Below are positions 9,062-17,458 of a stretch of 64,000 nt of DNA, piece after piece (positions within the stretch are counted from its first letter, which is position 1; every line of letters begins with the position of its first letter). The notes beneath the pieces were generated by a model. That model was given only the letters and a program-made list of their open reading frames with translations. It had not been told where the DNA came from and searched no databases. Origin of the DNA: Thermohalobaculum sp039513195 (GTDB lineage: Bacteria; Pseudomonadota; Alphaproteobacteria; Rhodobacterales; Rhodobacteraceae). The stretch is taken from positions 56,894 to 120,893 of the forward strand of contig JBCCRM010000014.1 of NCBI GenBank assembly GCA_039513195.1. The letters run 5' to 3'. Both the position numbers and the translations under genes were made by a program.

Positions 9062-9673
9062 ATGACAAAAGACGAGCAGGGCTTTCTCGTGGGCAACAAA
9101 GTCGTCCGCTCGGCGCTCTTGGCGCTGTGCCTTGGATCATGCGCCTCCGGGCCACCCGATCCACCGCGGGTGCAGGATGATGTTTGCGCGATCTTCGCGG
9201 AGCGGCCAGATTGGTATGATGCGGCGCTGTCCTCCTCGCTCCGCTGGGGAGCGCCGGTCGATATCGTTATGGCGATCATCTGGCGTGAGTCCAGTTTCCG
9301 CGCCCAGGCCCGCCCGCCGAAGCGCTACGCGCTTGGCTTCATCCCGCGGGGCCGTCCCTCCAGCGCCTATGGTTATGCCCAGGCCATCGACGGCACCTGG
9401 GCCTGGTATCGGAAGGAAACCGGCCGCAGCGGCGCCGACCGGGATGATTTCGAAGACGCGGTCGATTTCGTCGGCTGGTACATGGCCAAGACCCGCGTCT
9501 CGAACGGTGTCGGCATGGCGGACGCTTTTACCCAATACATCAACTATCATGAAGGACATCGCGGCTATAGGCGCATGGATTGGCGGGGAAAGCGTTGGTT
9601 GACCGACATCGCCGTCGAGGTCGCGGACCGCGCCGCCCTCTACCGCGCACAGCTACCCGGCTGTCGGCTCTGA
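9062..9673 (+). CDS. Lipoprotein with lytic-transglycosylase-like (SLT) domain
   Basis: Predicted outer-membrane-anchored murein lytic enzyme or derivative. From the ATG at 9062 the product is 203 residues. A lipobox LCLGSC near residue 27 marks signal peptidase II processing. The SLT-like core shows WRESSFRAQARP with the likely catalytic glutamate, SAYGYAQA and INYHEGHRGY, as in Rhodobacteraceae transglycosylase SLT lipoproteins. A GTG at 9089 would give a shorter, more typical signal peptide (GNKVVRSALLALCLGSC) and has a CAGGG sequence upstream, so it is a real alternative start. Cleavage activity is inferred from the motif only. Confidence 0.8.
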   Translation: MTKDEQGFLVGNKVVRSALLALCLGSCASGPPDPPRVQDDVCAIFAERPDWYDAALSSSLRWGAPVDIVMAIIWRESSFRAQARPPKRYALGFIPRGRPSSAYGYAQAIDGTWAWYRKETGRSGADRDDFEDAVDFVGWYMAKTRVSNGVGMADAFTQYINYHEGHRGYRRMDWRGKRWLTDIAVEVADRAALYRAQLPGCRL

Positions 9674-9691
9674 GACGCCGGTCCGGCCCCA

Positions 9692-10315
9692 TCAACGCCC
9701 GATCAGTTCCGCCCACCAGCCGCGAAAGGCGCGGAGCCGCCGCCCGAAGGCGGTACGTTTCTCGCCGATTTCGGTTTCGATCTCGTCTATGACCGGATCG
9801 ACATGGCGGCTGAACAGGATCAGCAAGAACCGCCACAACATCAGCAAGATCAGCACCAACGAGGTGACGAAGGCAATGTTGAACCACGGGGTCAGATCCT
9901 CTTCCGGTCCGTCGGCCGGGCGGATGCTGATCGCGTTGGGGAACCAGGAAAAATAGGTGATCCGCCAGCCGTAGTGGGTGACGACTGCCCAGCGAGGGCT
10001 GGCCTCGGTCGACATCAAGTTCTCTGCCTCCGCGGCGAGATTGGCGCTGTCGAATTTCAGATACCAGGGAAAGCCCCAGTCCGTGTCCTCGTTTCGGTAA
10101 ACACGCGGGTCGCCATCGGGCGTTGCGGCATTGACCAGTCGGACATCGCGGGTGCGGGTCACCGCGTTACCCTGGGCATCTGTCGTATTGAAGTCCTGGC
10201 GGACAACGTCAGTACCGAGGACGCGGACGATGTCCTGCGACGGCAGGCTCCAATGCAGTCCCGCAACGATGGCCCCCAGGATCAGGAGCCCAAAGAACCA
10301 CCTTACGTAAATCAT
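9692..10315 (-). CDS. DUF1523 family membrane protein
   Basis: A 207-residue protein with a first membrane span at residues 3-25, a periplasmic-type domain of about 110 residues, and a second span near residues 140-160 followed by a basic, amphipathic C-terminus. The pattern VRWFFGLLILGAIV, VRVLGTDVVR, TDWGFPWYLKFDSANL and GWRITYFSWFPNA is characteristic of DUF1523, found mainly in Rhodobacterales and of unknown function. The ATG at 10315 is preceded by GGAGGATCG, a strong ribosome-binding site. A small membrane protein gene lies 13 bases upstream, suggesting a two-gene transcript. Confidence 0.82.
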   Translation of the reverse strand: MIYVRWFFGLLILGAIVAGLHWSLPSQDIVRVLGTDVVRQDFNTTDAQGNAVTRTRDVRLVNAATPDGDPRVYRNEDTDWGFPWYLKFDSANLAAEAENLMSTEASPRWAVVTHYGWRITYFSWFPNAISIRPADGPEEDLTPWFNIAFVTSLVLILLMLWRFLLILFSRHVDPVIDEIETEIGEKRTAFGRRLRAFRGWWAELIGR

Positions 10316-10328
10316 CGATCCTCCGACC

Positions 10329-10592
10329 TCATTTGGCGAGCAATGCAAGAATGCCGACTACGATGAGCGGCACTAGGAAGACACCCCAGAGGAGCCGGCG
10401 TTCCGGCGAGCGACGATACTCCGCCATGCCCTTGGCGACATAATCCTCGCGGGTCAGCGAGGCGCCATCCCCCTGAGCATGTTGGCTCTCCAACTCTCGC
10501 CGGCGGCTCCAGCGCAAATAGAGGTCAAGCACGACGAAGATGGCAAGCAAGATCCCGGCGGTCACAATGACAGCGATGACGACGCGGACCAT
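10329..10592 (-). CDS. Small membrane protein, two predicted spans
   Basis: An 87-residue protein with membrane spans near residues 3-24 and 66-85. The intervening hydrophilic loop contains LTREDYVAKGMAEYRRSPERR. I do not recognise a named family. It lies between the glycosidase-like gene and the DUF1523 gene on the same strand with short gaps (61 and 13 bases) and may be cotranscribed with the latter. The high GC third positions and conserved-looking loop argue for a real gene. Confidence 0.65.
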   Translation of the reverse strand: MVRVVIAVIVTAGILLAIFVVLDLYLRWSRRRELESQHAQGDGASLTREDYVAKGMAEYRRSPERRLLWGVFLVPLIVVGILALLAK

Positions 10593-10653
10593 GAGACCTC
10601 CGTTCTTGGCGGCGTTATAGTCGCTTCGCCAGCCGCGAGCAAATGGAAGCGTT

Positions 10654-11397
10654 TCACTCCAGCCGGAGCGCCAGCAGGTTGGAGAAGCGGGTGAGATCGT
10701 CGAGTGCCACCGCGCCGCATCGCTGCCGGGTGGTGCCTGTTTGGGTCATGCAATAGTCGAAACTGCCCATATCGAGGTTCAGCGCTTGGCGCGGCGCCAA
10801 TGCCTCAACGGCCGCCTTTGCGGTGTCGTGGAGGGTCAGCGCACCAGTACTTTGCCAGATACCGTAGCCGTGGCGATCGGTAAAAAACAGGCGTCGGGTC
10901 GACACAGGCGCATCGTCGCTGGGACTGACATCGGAACCACCCTCCACCACCAGCAGATGGCTTTGCATGACGGAGATCCCGGCCGCCGCGGCAGCCCGCA
11001 AAAACTGTCCCCGCTGGTTCAGATCGGTCAGGTCGTAGACCTGCGCATCCAGGGCCACCTGATTGCGATGGTAAAGTTCCGGCCGCCCATCGGGCCCGAT
11101 CAGCAGGATGCCATCCATACGCGCCATGTTGCGGTTCACCAACCGCCCCTGCGCAATGAAGAGACCCACGGGTTTCGGCAACCCTTCGTCCCGCGCATCT
11201 TTGCCGGTATAGGCGCCGGTGACCACCAGCCCCTGCCCCGGCGCGTTCAGCGCTGCCTGATCCTCCGGCATCAGCAAAAGATCGGTGCGGGCTGTGCCCC
11301 AGCAGCTGTGGAACAACACCGTCTCAGACGGTGCCGGGCAGGCCATGGCCCATCCGGTCCAAAGCGCAAAGGCTGCCCCCGCGAAGGCGCGGATCAT
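10654..11397 (-). CDS. Secreted phosphodiester glycosidase-like (NAGPA-type) protein
   Basis: A 247-residue protein with a cleavable signal peptide (cleavage likely after GWAMA, residue about 19). The C-terminal half has the pattern of the phosphodiester glycosidase domain: AGISVMQSHLLVVEGG, RRLFFTDRHG and ALNLDMGSFDYC. Members remove sugars from phosphodiester-linked glycans in the periplasm or outside the cell; the substrate here is unknown. Its ATG overlaps the stop of the upstream permease gene by 4 bases (ATGA), so it is translationally coupled to the polyamine-type ABC transporter. That is an unusual partnership unless it processes a transported ligand. Confidence 0.7.
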   Translation of the reverse strand: MIRAFAGAAFALWTGWAMACPAPSETVLFHSCWGTARTDLLLMPEDQAALNAPGQGLVVTGAYTGKDARDEGLPKPVGLFIAQGRLVNRNMARMDGILLIGPDGRPELYHRNQVALDAQVYDLTDLNQRGQFLRAAAAAGISVMQSHLLVVEGGSDVSPSDDAPVSTRRLFFTDRHGYGIWQSTGALTLHDTAKAAVEALAPRQALNLDMGSFDYCMTQTGTTRQRCGAVALDDLTRFSNLLALRLE

Positions 11398-12302
11398 TGC
11401 GGGCTCATACCTCTCAATCGTTCCGACCGACGGCGCAGAAGCTCGACAGTCGCCAAGAGTGCGATTGAGATGATAACCAAAATCGTGGCCACAGCGAGGA
11501 TCGTCGGGCTGATTTGTTCGCGGATACCCGAAAACATCTGCCTTGGGATCGTGCGCTGGGTCGGATCGGCGAGTTGAAGGACCACAACCACCTCGTCGAA
11601 CGACGTGATGAAGGCGAAGAGCGCGCCTGAGATCACGCCCGGCAAGATCAGCGGCATCTGCACCTTAAAGAACGTCCGAACCGGATCGGCGCCGAGCGAC
11701 GCTGAGGCCCGAGTCAGTGAGTGATCGAAACCTACCAAGGTTGCCGTAACCGTGATGATCACAAACGGTGTGCCCAGCACCGCATGCGCCATGATGATCC
11801 CCGGATAGGTCTTCGCGAGACCGATCTGGCTGAATGCGTAAAAGAGGCCAGAGGCAGTGATCACCAGCGGCACGATCATCGGCGAGATCAACAGCGCCAT
11901 CACCGCGCCCTTGAACGGCATTTCCGACCGCGCGAGGCCGATCGCCGCCAAGGTGCCAAGCGCCGTGGCGAGCAAGGTCGAGAAAATGCCGATGAAAAAG
12001 CTGTTCTTGATCGCCCGCACCCACTGGGCATTCTGCCACATATCGGCCCACCACCCCTGCTCCGCATCGGGGGCGGCCATGCCATTGCGCACGATGTCGG
12101 CATACCAGCGTGTCGAGTAAGCTTCCTCGCTGAAGTTCAGCATCCCTTCCGTGAAGCTGAAGTAAGGCTCCACATTGAAGCTGAGCGGCACGACGATAAT
12201 AATCGGCGCGATCAGAAACAAAAAGATCAGCCCGCAGAGCACGCGGAAGCTGTAATACCATACCCGCTCGCCGGTGGTCGCATATGGTGGCAGGCCAGCC
12301 AT
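11394..12302 (-). CDS. ABC transporter permease, polyamine type (PotC-like)
   Basis: A 302-residue inner-membrane permease with about six spans. It contains the binding-protein-dependent transport motif ASASLGADPVRTFFKVQMPLILPG, seen as SLGADPVRTFF and QMPLILPG (the EAA loop that docks on the ATPase). SFNVEPYFSFTEG near the N-terminus is typical of the PotC/PotI class. It overlaps the preceding permease gene by 1 base and the following glycosidase-like gene by 4 bases. Function with the ATPase, binding protein and partner permease in polyamine or related cation uptake is inferred from family. Confidence 0.88.
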   Translation of the reverse strand: MAGLPPYATTGERVWYYSFRVLCGLIFLFLIAPIIIVVPLSFNVEPYFSFTEGMLNFSEEAYSTRWYADIVRNGMAAPDAEQGWWADMWQNAQWVRAIKNSFFIGIFSTLLATALGTLAAIGLARSEMPFKGAVMALLISPMIVPLVITASGLFYAFSQIGLAKTYPGIIMAHAVLGTPFVIITVTATLVGFDHSLTRASASLGADPVRTFFKVQMPLILPGVISGALFAFITSFDEVVVVLQLADPTQRTIPRQMFSGIREQISPTILAVATILVIISIALLATVELLRRRSERLRGMSPQ

Positions 12303-13615
12303 CAGCCCAGTTTCATGTTGTCGATGCCCACGATGCGGTCGTAGAGCCAGTATAGGAAGAGCACGAACACCAAGAGCACCAGACCCAGGGCAGCGGCCAG
12401 CGAGTAGTTCAGCGACTTACGCATATGGTCGTCGATGATATTGGAGATCATCACGCCATCCTGCCCACCGACCAGCGCCGGCGTGATGTAGTAGCCGATG
12501 GCAAGGATGAAGACCAAGATCGCGCCGGCACCGATCCCCGGCACGGTCTGAGGCGCATAGATCCGCCAAAACGCCGTCCAATTGGTCGCGCCGAGTGATT
12601 TCGCAGCGCGCACATAGCTGGGCGGTATCGTCTTCATCACCGAATAGAGCGGCAGGATCATGAACGGCAGCAGAATATGCGTCATTGCGATCAGCGTACC
12701 GAGCTTGTTGTAGATCATCGAGAAGCGTTGATCGTCAGCGGTTATGCCGATCCAAACGAAGATGTCGTTCATTACTCCTTGGCTTTGGAGCATCGCGATC
12801 CAGGAGGTTGTGCGCACCAGGATCGATGTCCAGAACGGCAGCAGCACCAATATGAGGAGCAGGTTCGACACCCGCGCCGGCAGGGTCGCCAGCAGATAAG
12901 CCACCGGATATCCGAGCGCGATGGTCGCCAGCGTGACGATCAGCGAGATTTCGAGCGTGCGTAAGAACAGCTTCAGATGGATCTGGCGTTTCGGATCCTC
13001 CCACTCGAAGGTGCCGTCGGCGGTGTAATGCAGGTCTAGGGCCGAGGCGACGAAGGCGGGTGAGACGCTCTGCGACGCGACCTTCATTGCGCGCCAATAC
13101 TCTATATCCCCCCACTTCTTGTCGAGATCGACCATCGCCTCCTTGAATGGCGCTTCTAGCCGCTGGGCCCGACGATTGGTCTTCTTGAAGAGTGACAGGC
13201 TGCCCGACTTCTCCCGGTTTACCCGTGCGCCAACCTTCGTCGGCAGGGCACGCTCGCGATCCCGCGCTTCGATCAGATCGGTGATAACCGCCGCGTACAT
13301 GGCTTCGTCAGGGTCGCTGATCGCATCCCATTCGGCGAGAAGCTCGGTGGTCCGCGGCATCCCATCTTCGAATGTGTCGTTATAGACCGCCTGCCAGAGG
13401 AGGACGAAGATCGGGAAGACAAAAGCGAGGAGCACGAAGAGAACGAGTGGCGTCGCCAGGCCCATGGCTCGCATGCGACTGACGAACAGCGCTTGGCGCA
13501 GCTTCCGGCGAAGTGGGGTCCCGTCTGCCGCCAGCAGCGGACCCGAGGTCTCCGCACTCCGCTGCGGCGCCTCGGTCAAACTGCGTCTCGGTCCTGGCGC
13601 CGTGATATCCGCCAT
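12302..13615 (-). CDS. ABC transporter permease, polyamine type (PotB-like) with long extra loop
   Basis: A 437-residue permease, longer than the roughly 280-320 residues usual for PotB. The surplus is about 150 mostly charged residues between the first membrane span (about residues 55-80) and the second (about 225-250), presumably periplasmic. The C-terminal half has the usual six-span transporter core with the EAA-type motif AAKSLGATNWTAFWRIYAPQ, shown by SLGATNWTAFWRIY. The second permease overlaps its stop by one base. Such extended permeases occur in alphaproteobacterial polyamine/opine-type operons; the role of the loop is not known. Confidence 0.86.
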   Translation of the reverse strand: MADITAPGPRRSLTEAPQRSAETSGPLLAADGTPLRRKLRQALFVSRMRAMGLATPLVLFVLLAFVFPIFVLLWQAVYNDTFEDGMPRTTELLAEWDAISDPDEAMYAAVITDLIEARDRERALPTKVGARVNREKSGSLSLFKKTNRRAQRLEAPFKEAMVDLDKKWGDIEYWRAMKVASQSVSPAFVASALDLHYTADGTFEWEDPKRQIHLKLFLRTLEISLIVTLATIALGYPVAYLLATLPARVSNLLLILVLLPFWTSILVRTTSWIAMLQSQGVMNDIFVWIGITADDQRFSMIYNKLGTLIAMTHILLPFMILPLYSVMKTIPPSYVRAAKSLGATNWTAFWRIYAPQTVPGIGAGAILVFILAIGYYITPALVGGQDGVMISNIIDDHMRKSLNYSLAAALGLVLLVFVLFLYWLYDRIVGIDNMKLG

Positions 13616-13680
13616 CGCTCGCCCCTCCTGCTTCAGTGGGCCGCCCCAAAACGGCGCGGCCCGGTCCTGTCAGGTGCGGA

Positions 13681-14763
13681 TCACTGCGCGAGCCAGGCGT
13701 TGAACCGTTCGTTCAACTCGTCCTGATTGTCGGCCCAGAACTCAAAGTCGTTCTGCAGCGCATTCTCGAAGTTTTCCGGCGCCGTCGGCATATGCGGTGC
13801 CATTTTTAGGTCAGGCTTGGAATTGTACGCAGCAACCAACGGACTGGAGGACTTGCGTGCCGGACCGTAGGAAATCCAAGAAGCCTGCGCAGCCAATTGC
13901 TCGGTCTCGGTCGAGAACAACATGAACTTGAGCGCTGCCTCCTTATTCGGCGTGCCCTTTGGAATCGCCCAGAGATCGAGGTCCCAAACCTGGCCGTCCC
14001 ACACGATATTGAACGGCTTTTCCTCGGCCGCAAAGGCGTTGAAGATTCGGCCGTTATAGGCAGTCGTCATGGCAACTTCGCCATCGGCAAGCAACTGCGG
14101 GGGCTGAGCGCCCGCCTCCCACCACACGACGCTGTCTTTAATGGTGTCGAGCTTGGCGAAGGCGCGGTCGACTCCCTCCGGCGAACTCAGCACCTCATAG
14201 ACCTCGCCAGCCGGGACACCATCGGCCATCAGCGCCATTTCGAGGTTTGCCTTGGGGCTCTTACGAATGCCGCGTTTGCCCGGAAACTTCTCCAGATCGA
14301 AGAAATCCGCGATGGTTGTCGGGCCGCTGTCCATCTTGCTGGTGTCATAGGCGAAGATGGTCGACCAGACGATGGTTCCGATGCCGCATTCGGTGATCGT
14401 GCCCTCAATAAAGTCATCTTCCGCAGGGGTACCGTCGGCCCCTGGCGGTAGAACTGACGGATCGATCACCTCGAACAGACCTTCGTCGCAGCCGCGGACG
14501 GCATCCGAGAGCTCGAGGTCGACGATGTCCCAGGTGACATTGCCAGCCTCCACCTGCGCCTTCACCTCGGCCAGGCCGCCATTATAGTCTTCCGAGACGA
14601 TATTGATCCCAGTCTTAGAGACGAAAGGCTTGTGGTAAGCCTCCACTTGGCTTTTGGTGTAGGCACCTCCCCACGACACCACCGTAATGCTGTCCGCGGC
14701 AAAGGCTGCCGAACCGATTGCGAGTGCGCTCACCGCAGTCGCAATAAAAGTCATAGGTTTCAT
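13681..14763 (-). CDS. Periplasmic substrate-binding protein, polyamine type (PotD/PotF-like)
   Basis: A 360-residue extracellular solute-binding protein. A signal peptide is obvious (hydrophobic core SALAIGSAAFA, cleavage about residue 23). The mature start ITVVSWGGAYTKSQ is the family signature. It is followed by GNVTWDIVDLE and IPKGTPNKEAALKFM, typical of spermidine/putrescine-class binding proteins. GGGAGAACACT precedes the ATG. It lies 65 bases upstream of the permease genes and 79 bases downstream of the ATPase, all on one strand, completing the importer. Ligand identity cannot be read from sequence alone. Confidence 0.88.
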   Translation of the reverse strand: MKPMTFIATAVSALAIGSAAFAADSITVVSWGGAYTKSQVEAYHKPFVSKTGINIVSEDYNGGLAEVKAQVEAGNVTWDIVDLELSDAVRGCDEGLFEVIDPSVLPPGADGTPAEDDFIEGTITECGIGTIVWSTIFAYDTSKMDSGPTTIADFFDLEKFPGKRGIRKSPKANLEMALMADGVPAGEVYEVLSSPEGVDRAFAKLDTIKDSVVWWEAGAQPPQLLADGEVAMTTAYNGRIFNAFAAEEKPFNIVWDGQVWDLDLWAIPKGTPNKEAALKFMLFSTETEQLAAQASWISYGPARKSSSPLVAAYNSKPDLKMAPHMPTAPENFENALQNDFEFWADNQDELNERFNAWLAQ

Positions 14764-14842
14764 AGTGTTCTCCCTGTTTCTCTACCCAGAGTGACCTGTC
14801 ATCGTCCGCCCCCGGGCTAGGCGGACGCCCTTATCCCCCGGC

Positions 14843-15937
14843 TTACGCCGCGTCGAGCGCGCGGCAATCCTCGGTCATCCAGGCGACCGAGGTGTTCTCA
14901 CCCACCTGCAGAACCGCATGGGCGTGGTTGTTCGGCACCTTGACGATGAAGTCGTCGTTGCCGGCGACATCCATTCGGCACCGGATATGGTCGCCCAGAT
15001 AGATCAACTCGACCACGCGTCCCTGCAGGGCATTGGGCGCATCCTCGGCGCCGATGATCACCCGCTCCGGCCGGATCGAGAGCATCGTACGTTCCCCTGC
15101 CCGGCCACAATTGACCGCGAGCGCGCTCACTTCCGGACCGTTGTCGAGAGCGATGCGCACCTGGCCCCCATCGACCGCAGCAACCTTACCGTTCAGCTTG
15201 TTGTTCTCGCCAATAAACTGCGCGACGAAGGCATTGTCGGGCCGCTCGTAAAGATCCTCGGGCGCGGCGAGTTGCTGGATCACCCCGTCATTGAAGACGG
15301 CGATGCGGTCGGACATAGTCAGAGCTTCGGACTGGTCATGGGTCACATAAACGACCGTGACCTCCAAACGCTCGTGCAAGTGTTTGATTTCGTATTGCAT
15401 ATGCTCCCGAAGTTGCTTGTCGAGAGCGCCGAGCGGTTCGTCCATCAACACCAATTCCGGCTCAAACACCAGTGCCCGCGCGAGCGCGATCCGCTGCTGT
15501 TGCCCGCCAGAAAGTTGCGCCGGCCGCCGCCCGCCGAACTCCGACATCTGCACCATGTCGAGCGCGCGACTGACCTTTTCCTCCACCTGCGCCTTGCCCA
15601 GCTTCCGCACTTCCAGCGGAAAGGCCAAGTTCTCGGCAACGGTCATATGCGGAAACAGCGCGTAGTTCTGAAACACCATGCCGATACCGCGCTTATGGGG
15701 CGGGATGTTGTTTATTCCCCGCCCGTCTAGCAGGATCTCGCCATGGGTCGCCGTTTCAAATCCCGCGAGCATCATGAGACAGGTCGTCTTTCCAGACCCG
15801 GAAGGCCCGAGCATGGTGAGAAACTCGCCACGACCGATCGAGAGATTCAGGTCTTTAACGACCAAAGTCTCGCCGTCATAGCTTTTTTGGACGCGCTCGA
15901 ACTGCACAAAGGCGTTCGCCGCAGTCGATGCTGCCAT
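14843..15937 (-). CDS. ABC transporter ATPase, polyamine type (PotA-like)
   Basis: A 364-residue ATPase that powers the adjacent importer. It contains the Walker A motif GPSGSGKTT (about residue 45), the signature LSGGQQQRIALARAL, Walker B LVLMDEPLGALD and the switch histidine in VTHDQSEALT. A C-terminal TOBE domain follows (FIGENNKLNGKV, LSIRPERV), as in PotA/FbpC-type ATPases. It is the first gene of the minus-strand transporter operon, and the region 15938-16130 probably carries the promoter. Confidence 0.93.
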   Translation of the reverse strand: MAASTAANAFVQFERVQKSYDGETLVVKDLNLSIGRGEFLTMLGPSGSGKTTCLMMLAGFETATHGEILLDGRGINNIPPHKRGIGMVFQNYALFPHMTVAENLAFPLEVRKLGKAQVEEKVSRALDMVQMSEFGGRRPAQLSGGQQQRIALARALVFEPELVLMDEPLGALDKQLREHMQYEIKHLHERLEVTVVYVTHDQSEALTMSDRIAVFNDGVIQQLAAPEDLYERPDNAFVAQFIGENNKLNGKVAAVDGGQVRIALDNGPEVSALAVNCGRAGERTMLSIRPERVIIGAEDAPNALQGRVVELIYLGDHIRCRMDVAGNDDFIVKVPNNHAHAVLQVGENTSVAWMTEDCRALDAA

Positions 15938-16130
15938 TCCGTTCTCTCTTCCCCGCGGTGCCGCCGCTGTTGTCGTTGTCAGATAAGCATACGGATTCGC
16001 CCAGGCACAAGACCCCGTGGCGCCTGTATTTTGCTCAATCCAGTATACGGGACGGAAACTGCCTGTCAGGAATGCTTAGATCAGCATCGCCTGCATCATT
16101 TAGGGGCAGACACTGTCAGAGACCCGAAGA

Positions 16131-16163
16131 CAAAAAAGGCGGACCGGCCGAAGCAGGTCCGCC
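16131..16163 (-). terminator. Rho-independent terminator
   Basis: Minus-strand stem GGCGGACC (16163-16156) pairs with GGTCCGCC (16145-16138) around a 10-base loop and is followed by six T residues. It lies 26 bases beyond the stop of the membrane-anchored orphan gene and isolates that gene from the ABC transporter promoter downstream. Confidence 0.88.
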
Positions 16164-16176
16164 GAATGTGGTGCCC

Positions 16177-16206
16177 ACCGTGCTCGGCCTAATGGCCGAG
16201 CACGGT
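16177..16206. repeat. Perfect 13-bp hairpin with TAAT loop at a gene 3' end
   Basis: ACCGTGCTCGGCC and its exact complement flank TAAT. The stop codon of the minus-strand orphan gene (16189-16191) lies at the loop, so the last five codons form one arm of the stem. No T-run follows on either strand. The true terminator is the next hairpin downstream. Confidence 0.85.
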
Positions 16207-16773
16207 GAAAGCGGGAATGGAAACGGACTGCACTGTCCGATGCGAGCCACAATCGTAAGAGACGCTCGCCACCGCCGTCGCCCGCCCCAGGGTCATCCGT
16301 GGATGAACCCTCACCCCTAGAGCCACAGCAGTGTCGAGAGAGGGCAACGCTCCACCGAGTGTAGTTTCTGCCTCGAACCACTGCCCAACCCGGTCGATCA
16401 GCTTAAGATCGAACTTCGTGGGCCTGCATGTGGCCTTTATCTCGGGCAACGGCCCGAGATGCAGGAGGCTCCACTCACCGGCCTGCGCATCCGTCAGGAT
16501 GGCCGCCGGCGTGCGCGGTGCGGATGGCCCCGATCCATCCGGCGCCGCCGTATCGGTCGGCGTCTCCAAGGCATCGACCCGCTCGGTCAAGTGTTCGAGA
16601 GCGGCGCCATGTTCCACCACCGTCGCCGGCAGCGTCGCATAGACTTCCCAAACATCGCGCCCGCCGAGGAGCGCTCCCATCACGAACATGGCCAAAACCC
16701 ACCTCTCCTTCATCGTTTTCAGTGTCGTCCAAATCCCGTCCGTCGCAGTCCTTTCGCCCACATTTGCAGTCAT
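16189..16773 (-). CDS. Membrane-anchored protein of unknown function
   Basis: A 194-residue product. The ATG at 16773 is preceded by GGGGGAGGCCT, a very strong ribosome-binding site; the frame stays open upstream but without family-like sequence. One membrane span lies near residues 26-45 (WVLAMFVMGALLGG). It is followed by a short heptad-like stretch (HGAALEHLTERVDALE), a proline/alanine/serine linker and a C-terminal domain of about 100 residues. That domain contains two cysteines (IKATCRP and SYDCGS), possibly an extracytoplasmic disulfide domain. I do not recognise the family. It is a single gene with its own terminator and an AT-rich upstream region. Confidence 0.6.
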   Translation of the reverse strand: MTANVGERTATDGIWTTLKTMKERWVLAMFVMGALLGGRDVWEVYATLPATVVEHGAALEHLTERVDALETPTDTAAPDGSGPSAPRTPAAILTDAQAGEWSLLHLGPLPEIKATCRPTKFDLKLIDRVGQWFEAETTLGGALPSLDTAVALGVRVHPRMTLGRATAVASVSYDCGSHRTVQSVSIPAFTVLGH

Positions 16774-17109
16774 AGGCCTCCCCCAGTTTGGGCCGGCCAG
16801 CCGGCAGCCATGCCGACCCTCTGTTTTGTAGTTGACGCTTGTTGATTGGTGCGCGGGACGCCTCTGCCCCCCAAAGATGGCAAGGCGACCCGCGGTCGAA
16901 ATACGGTGCCCACGAGCCGGCAGAGTGCCGGCCTCCCCCGTTCGCACCGCAAAACCGACACTGCGGCGGAAACCCGAACATCGCGTTAACTTTGTTAAAA
17001 ATTACCGTTTCAAATCAGTACTTTGCTGCCGTAAAATGAATCGTCAGCACAGCTTTTCGGCCAGCCACCCTGCATAGCAACACCATGCCCCTCACAAAGT
17101 GGAGTTGAC
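16774..17109. promoter_or_regulatory. AT-rich divergent intergenic region
   Basis: 336 bases with no convincing gene. The stretch around 16983-17010 (TTAACTTTGTTAAAAATTAC) is strikingly AT-rich for this genome and could carry promoters for the orphan gene on the left and the short gene on the right. No exact -35/-10 pair is obvious. A GTGGAGTTGAC ribosome-binding site precedes the ATG at 17110. Confidence 0.4.
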
Positions 17110-17388
17110 ATGATCCTGCGAGACTTCAGCGTCCGGCGTGCCGATCAGAACCGGTACTTCGCCCTCGCCGACCTAGTGATTGCCGTTGTTTTCGACAAAG
17201 CGGAGGTCTTCGAAGCCGGCGATGAAACCATGGCTGGCGTAATCAGGAAGCTCGCCGGCCCCTTATCGACAATCACAACGATGCCATCGCCGCGGTCGCA
17301 GAAGAGGACGTCGTCGCCACTCTGGCCCAGCCCCCGTCAAAGCCCGGGCGCCTTTCGAACTGCTGCAAGCGCGCGTGGTGCTGCCTAG
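17110..17388 (+). CDS. Short hypothetical gene, possibly frameshifted
   Basis: A 92-codon frame with a good ribosome-binding site (GGAG, six bases before the ATG). Residues 1-52 (beginning MILRDFSVRRADQNRYFALAD) look protein-like. After about base 17262 this frame becomes serine/threonine/proline/arginine-rich and loses that character. The +2 frame then gives a more protein-like reading (IDNHNDAIAAVAEEDVVATL), and from about 17350 the third frame reads FELLQARVVLPRFSFYPI. Either the gene is a decayed remnant with two indels or the real product is short. No family was recognised. Confidence 0.35.
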   Translation: MILRDFSVRRADQNRYFALADLVIAVVFDKAEVFEAGDETMAGVIRKLAGPLSTITTMPSPRSQKRTSSPLWPSPRQSPGAFRTAASARGAA

Positions 17389-17458
17389 GTTTTCGTTTTA
17401 CCCGATCTCGCTGCGCCTCAGCGTGCTCTTCGTCGGGGCGAGAGATGCGCCTGACAAC

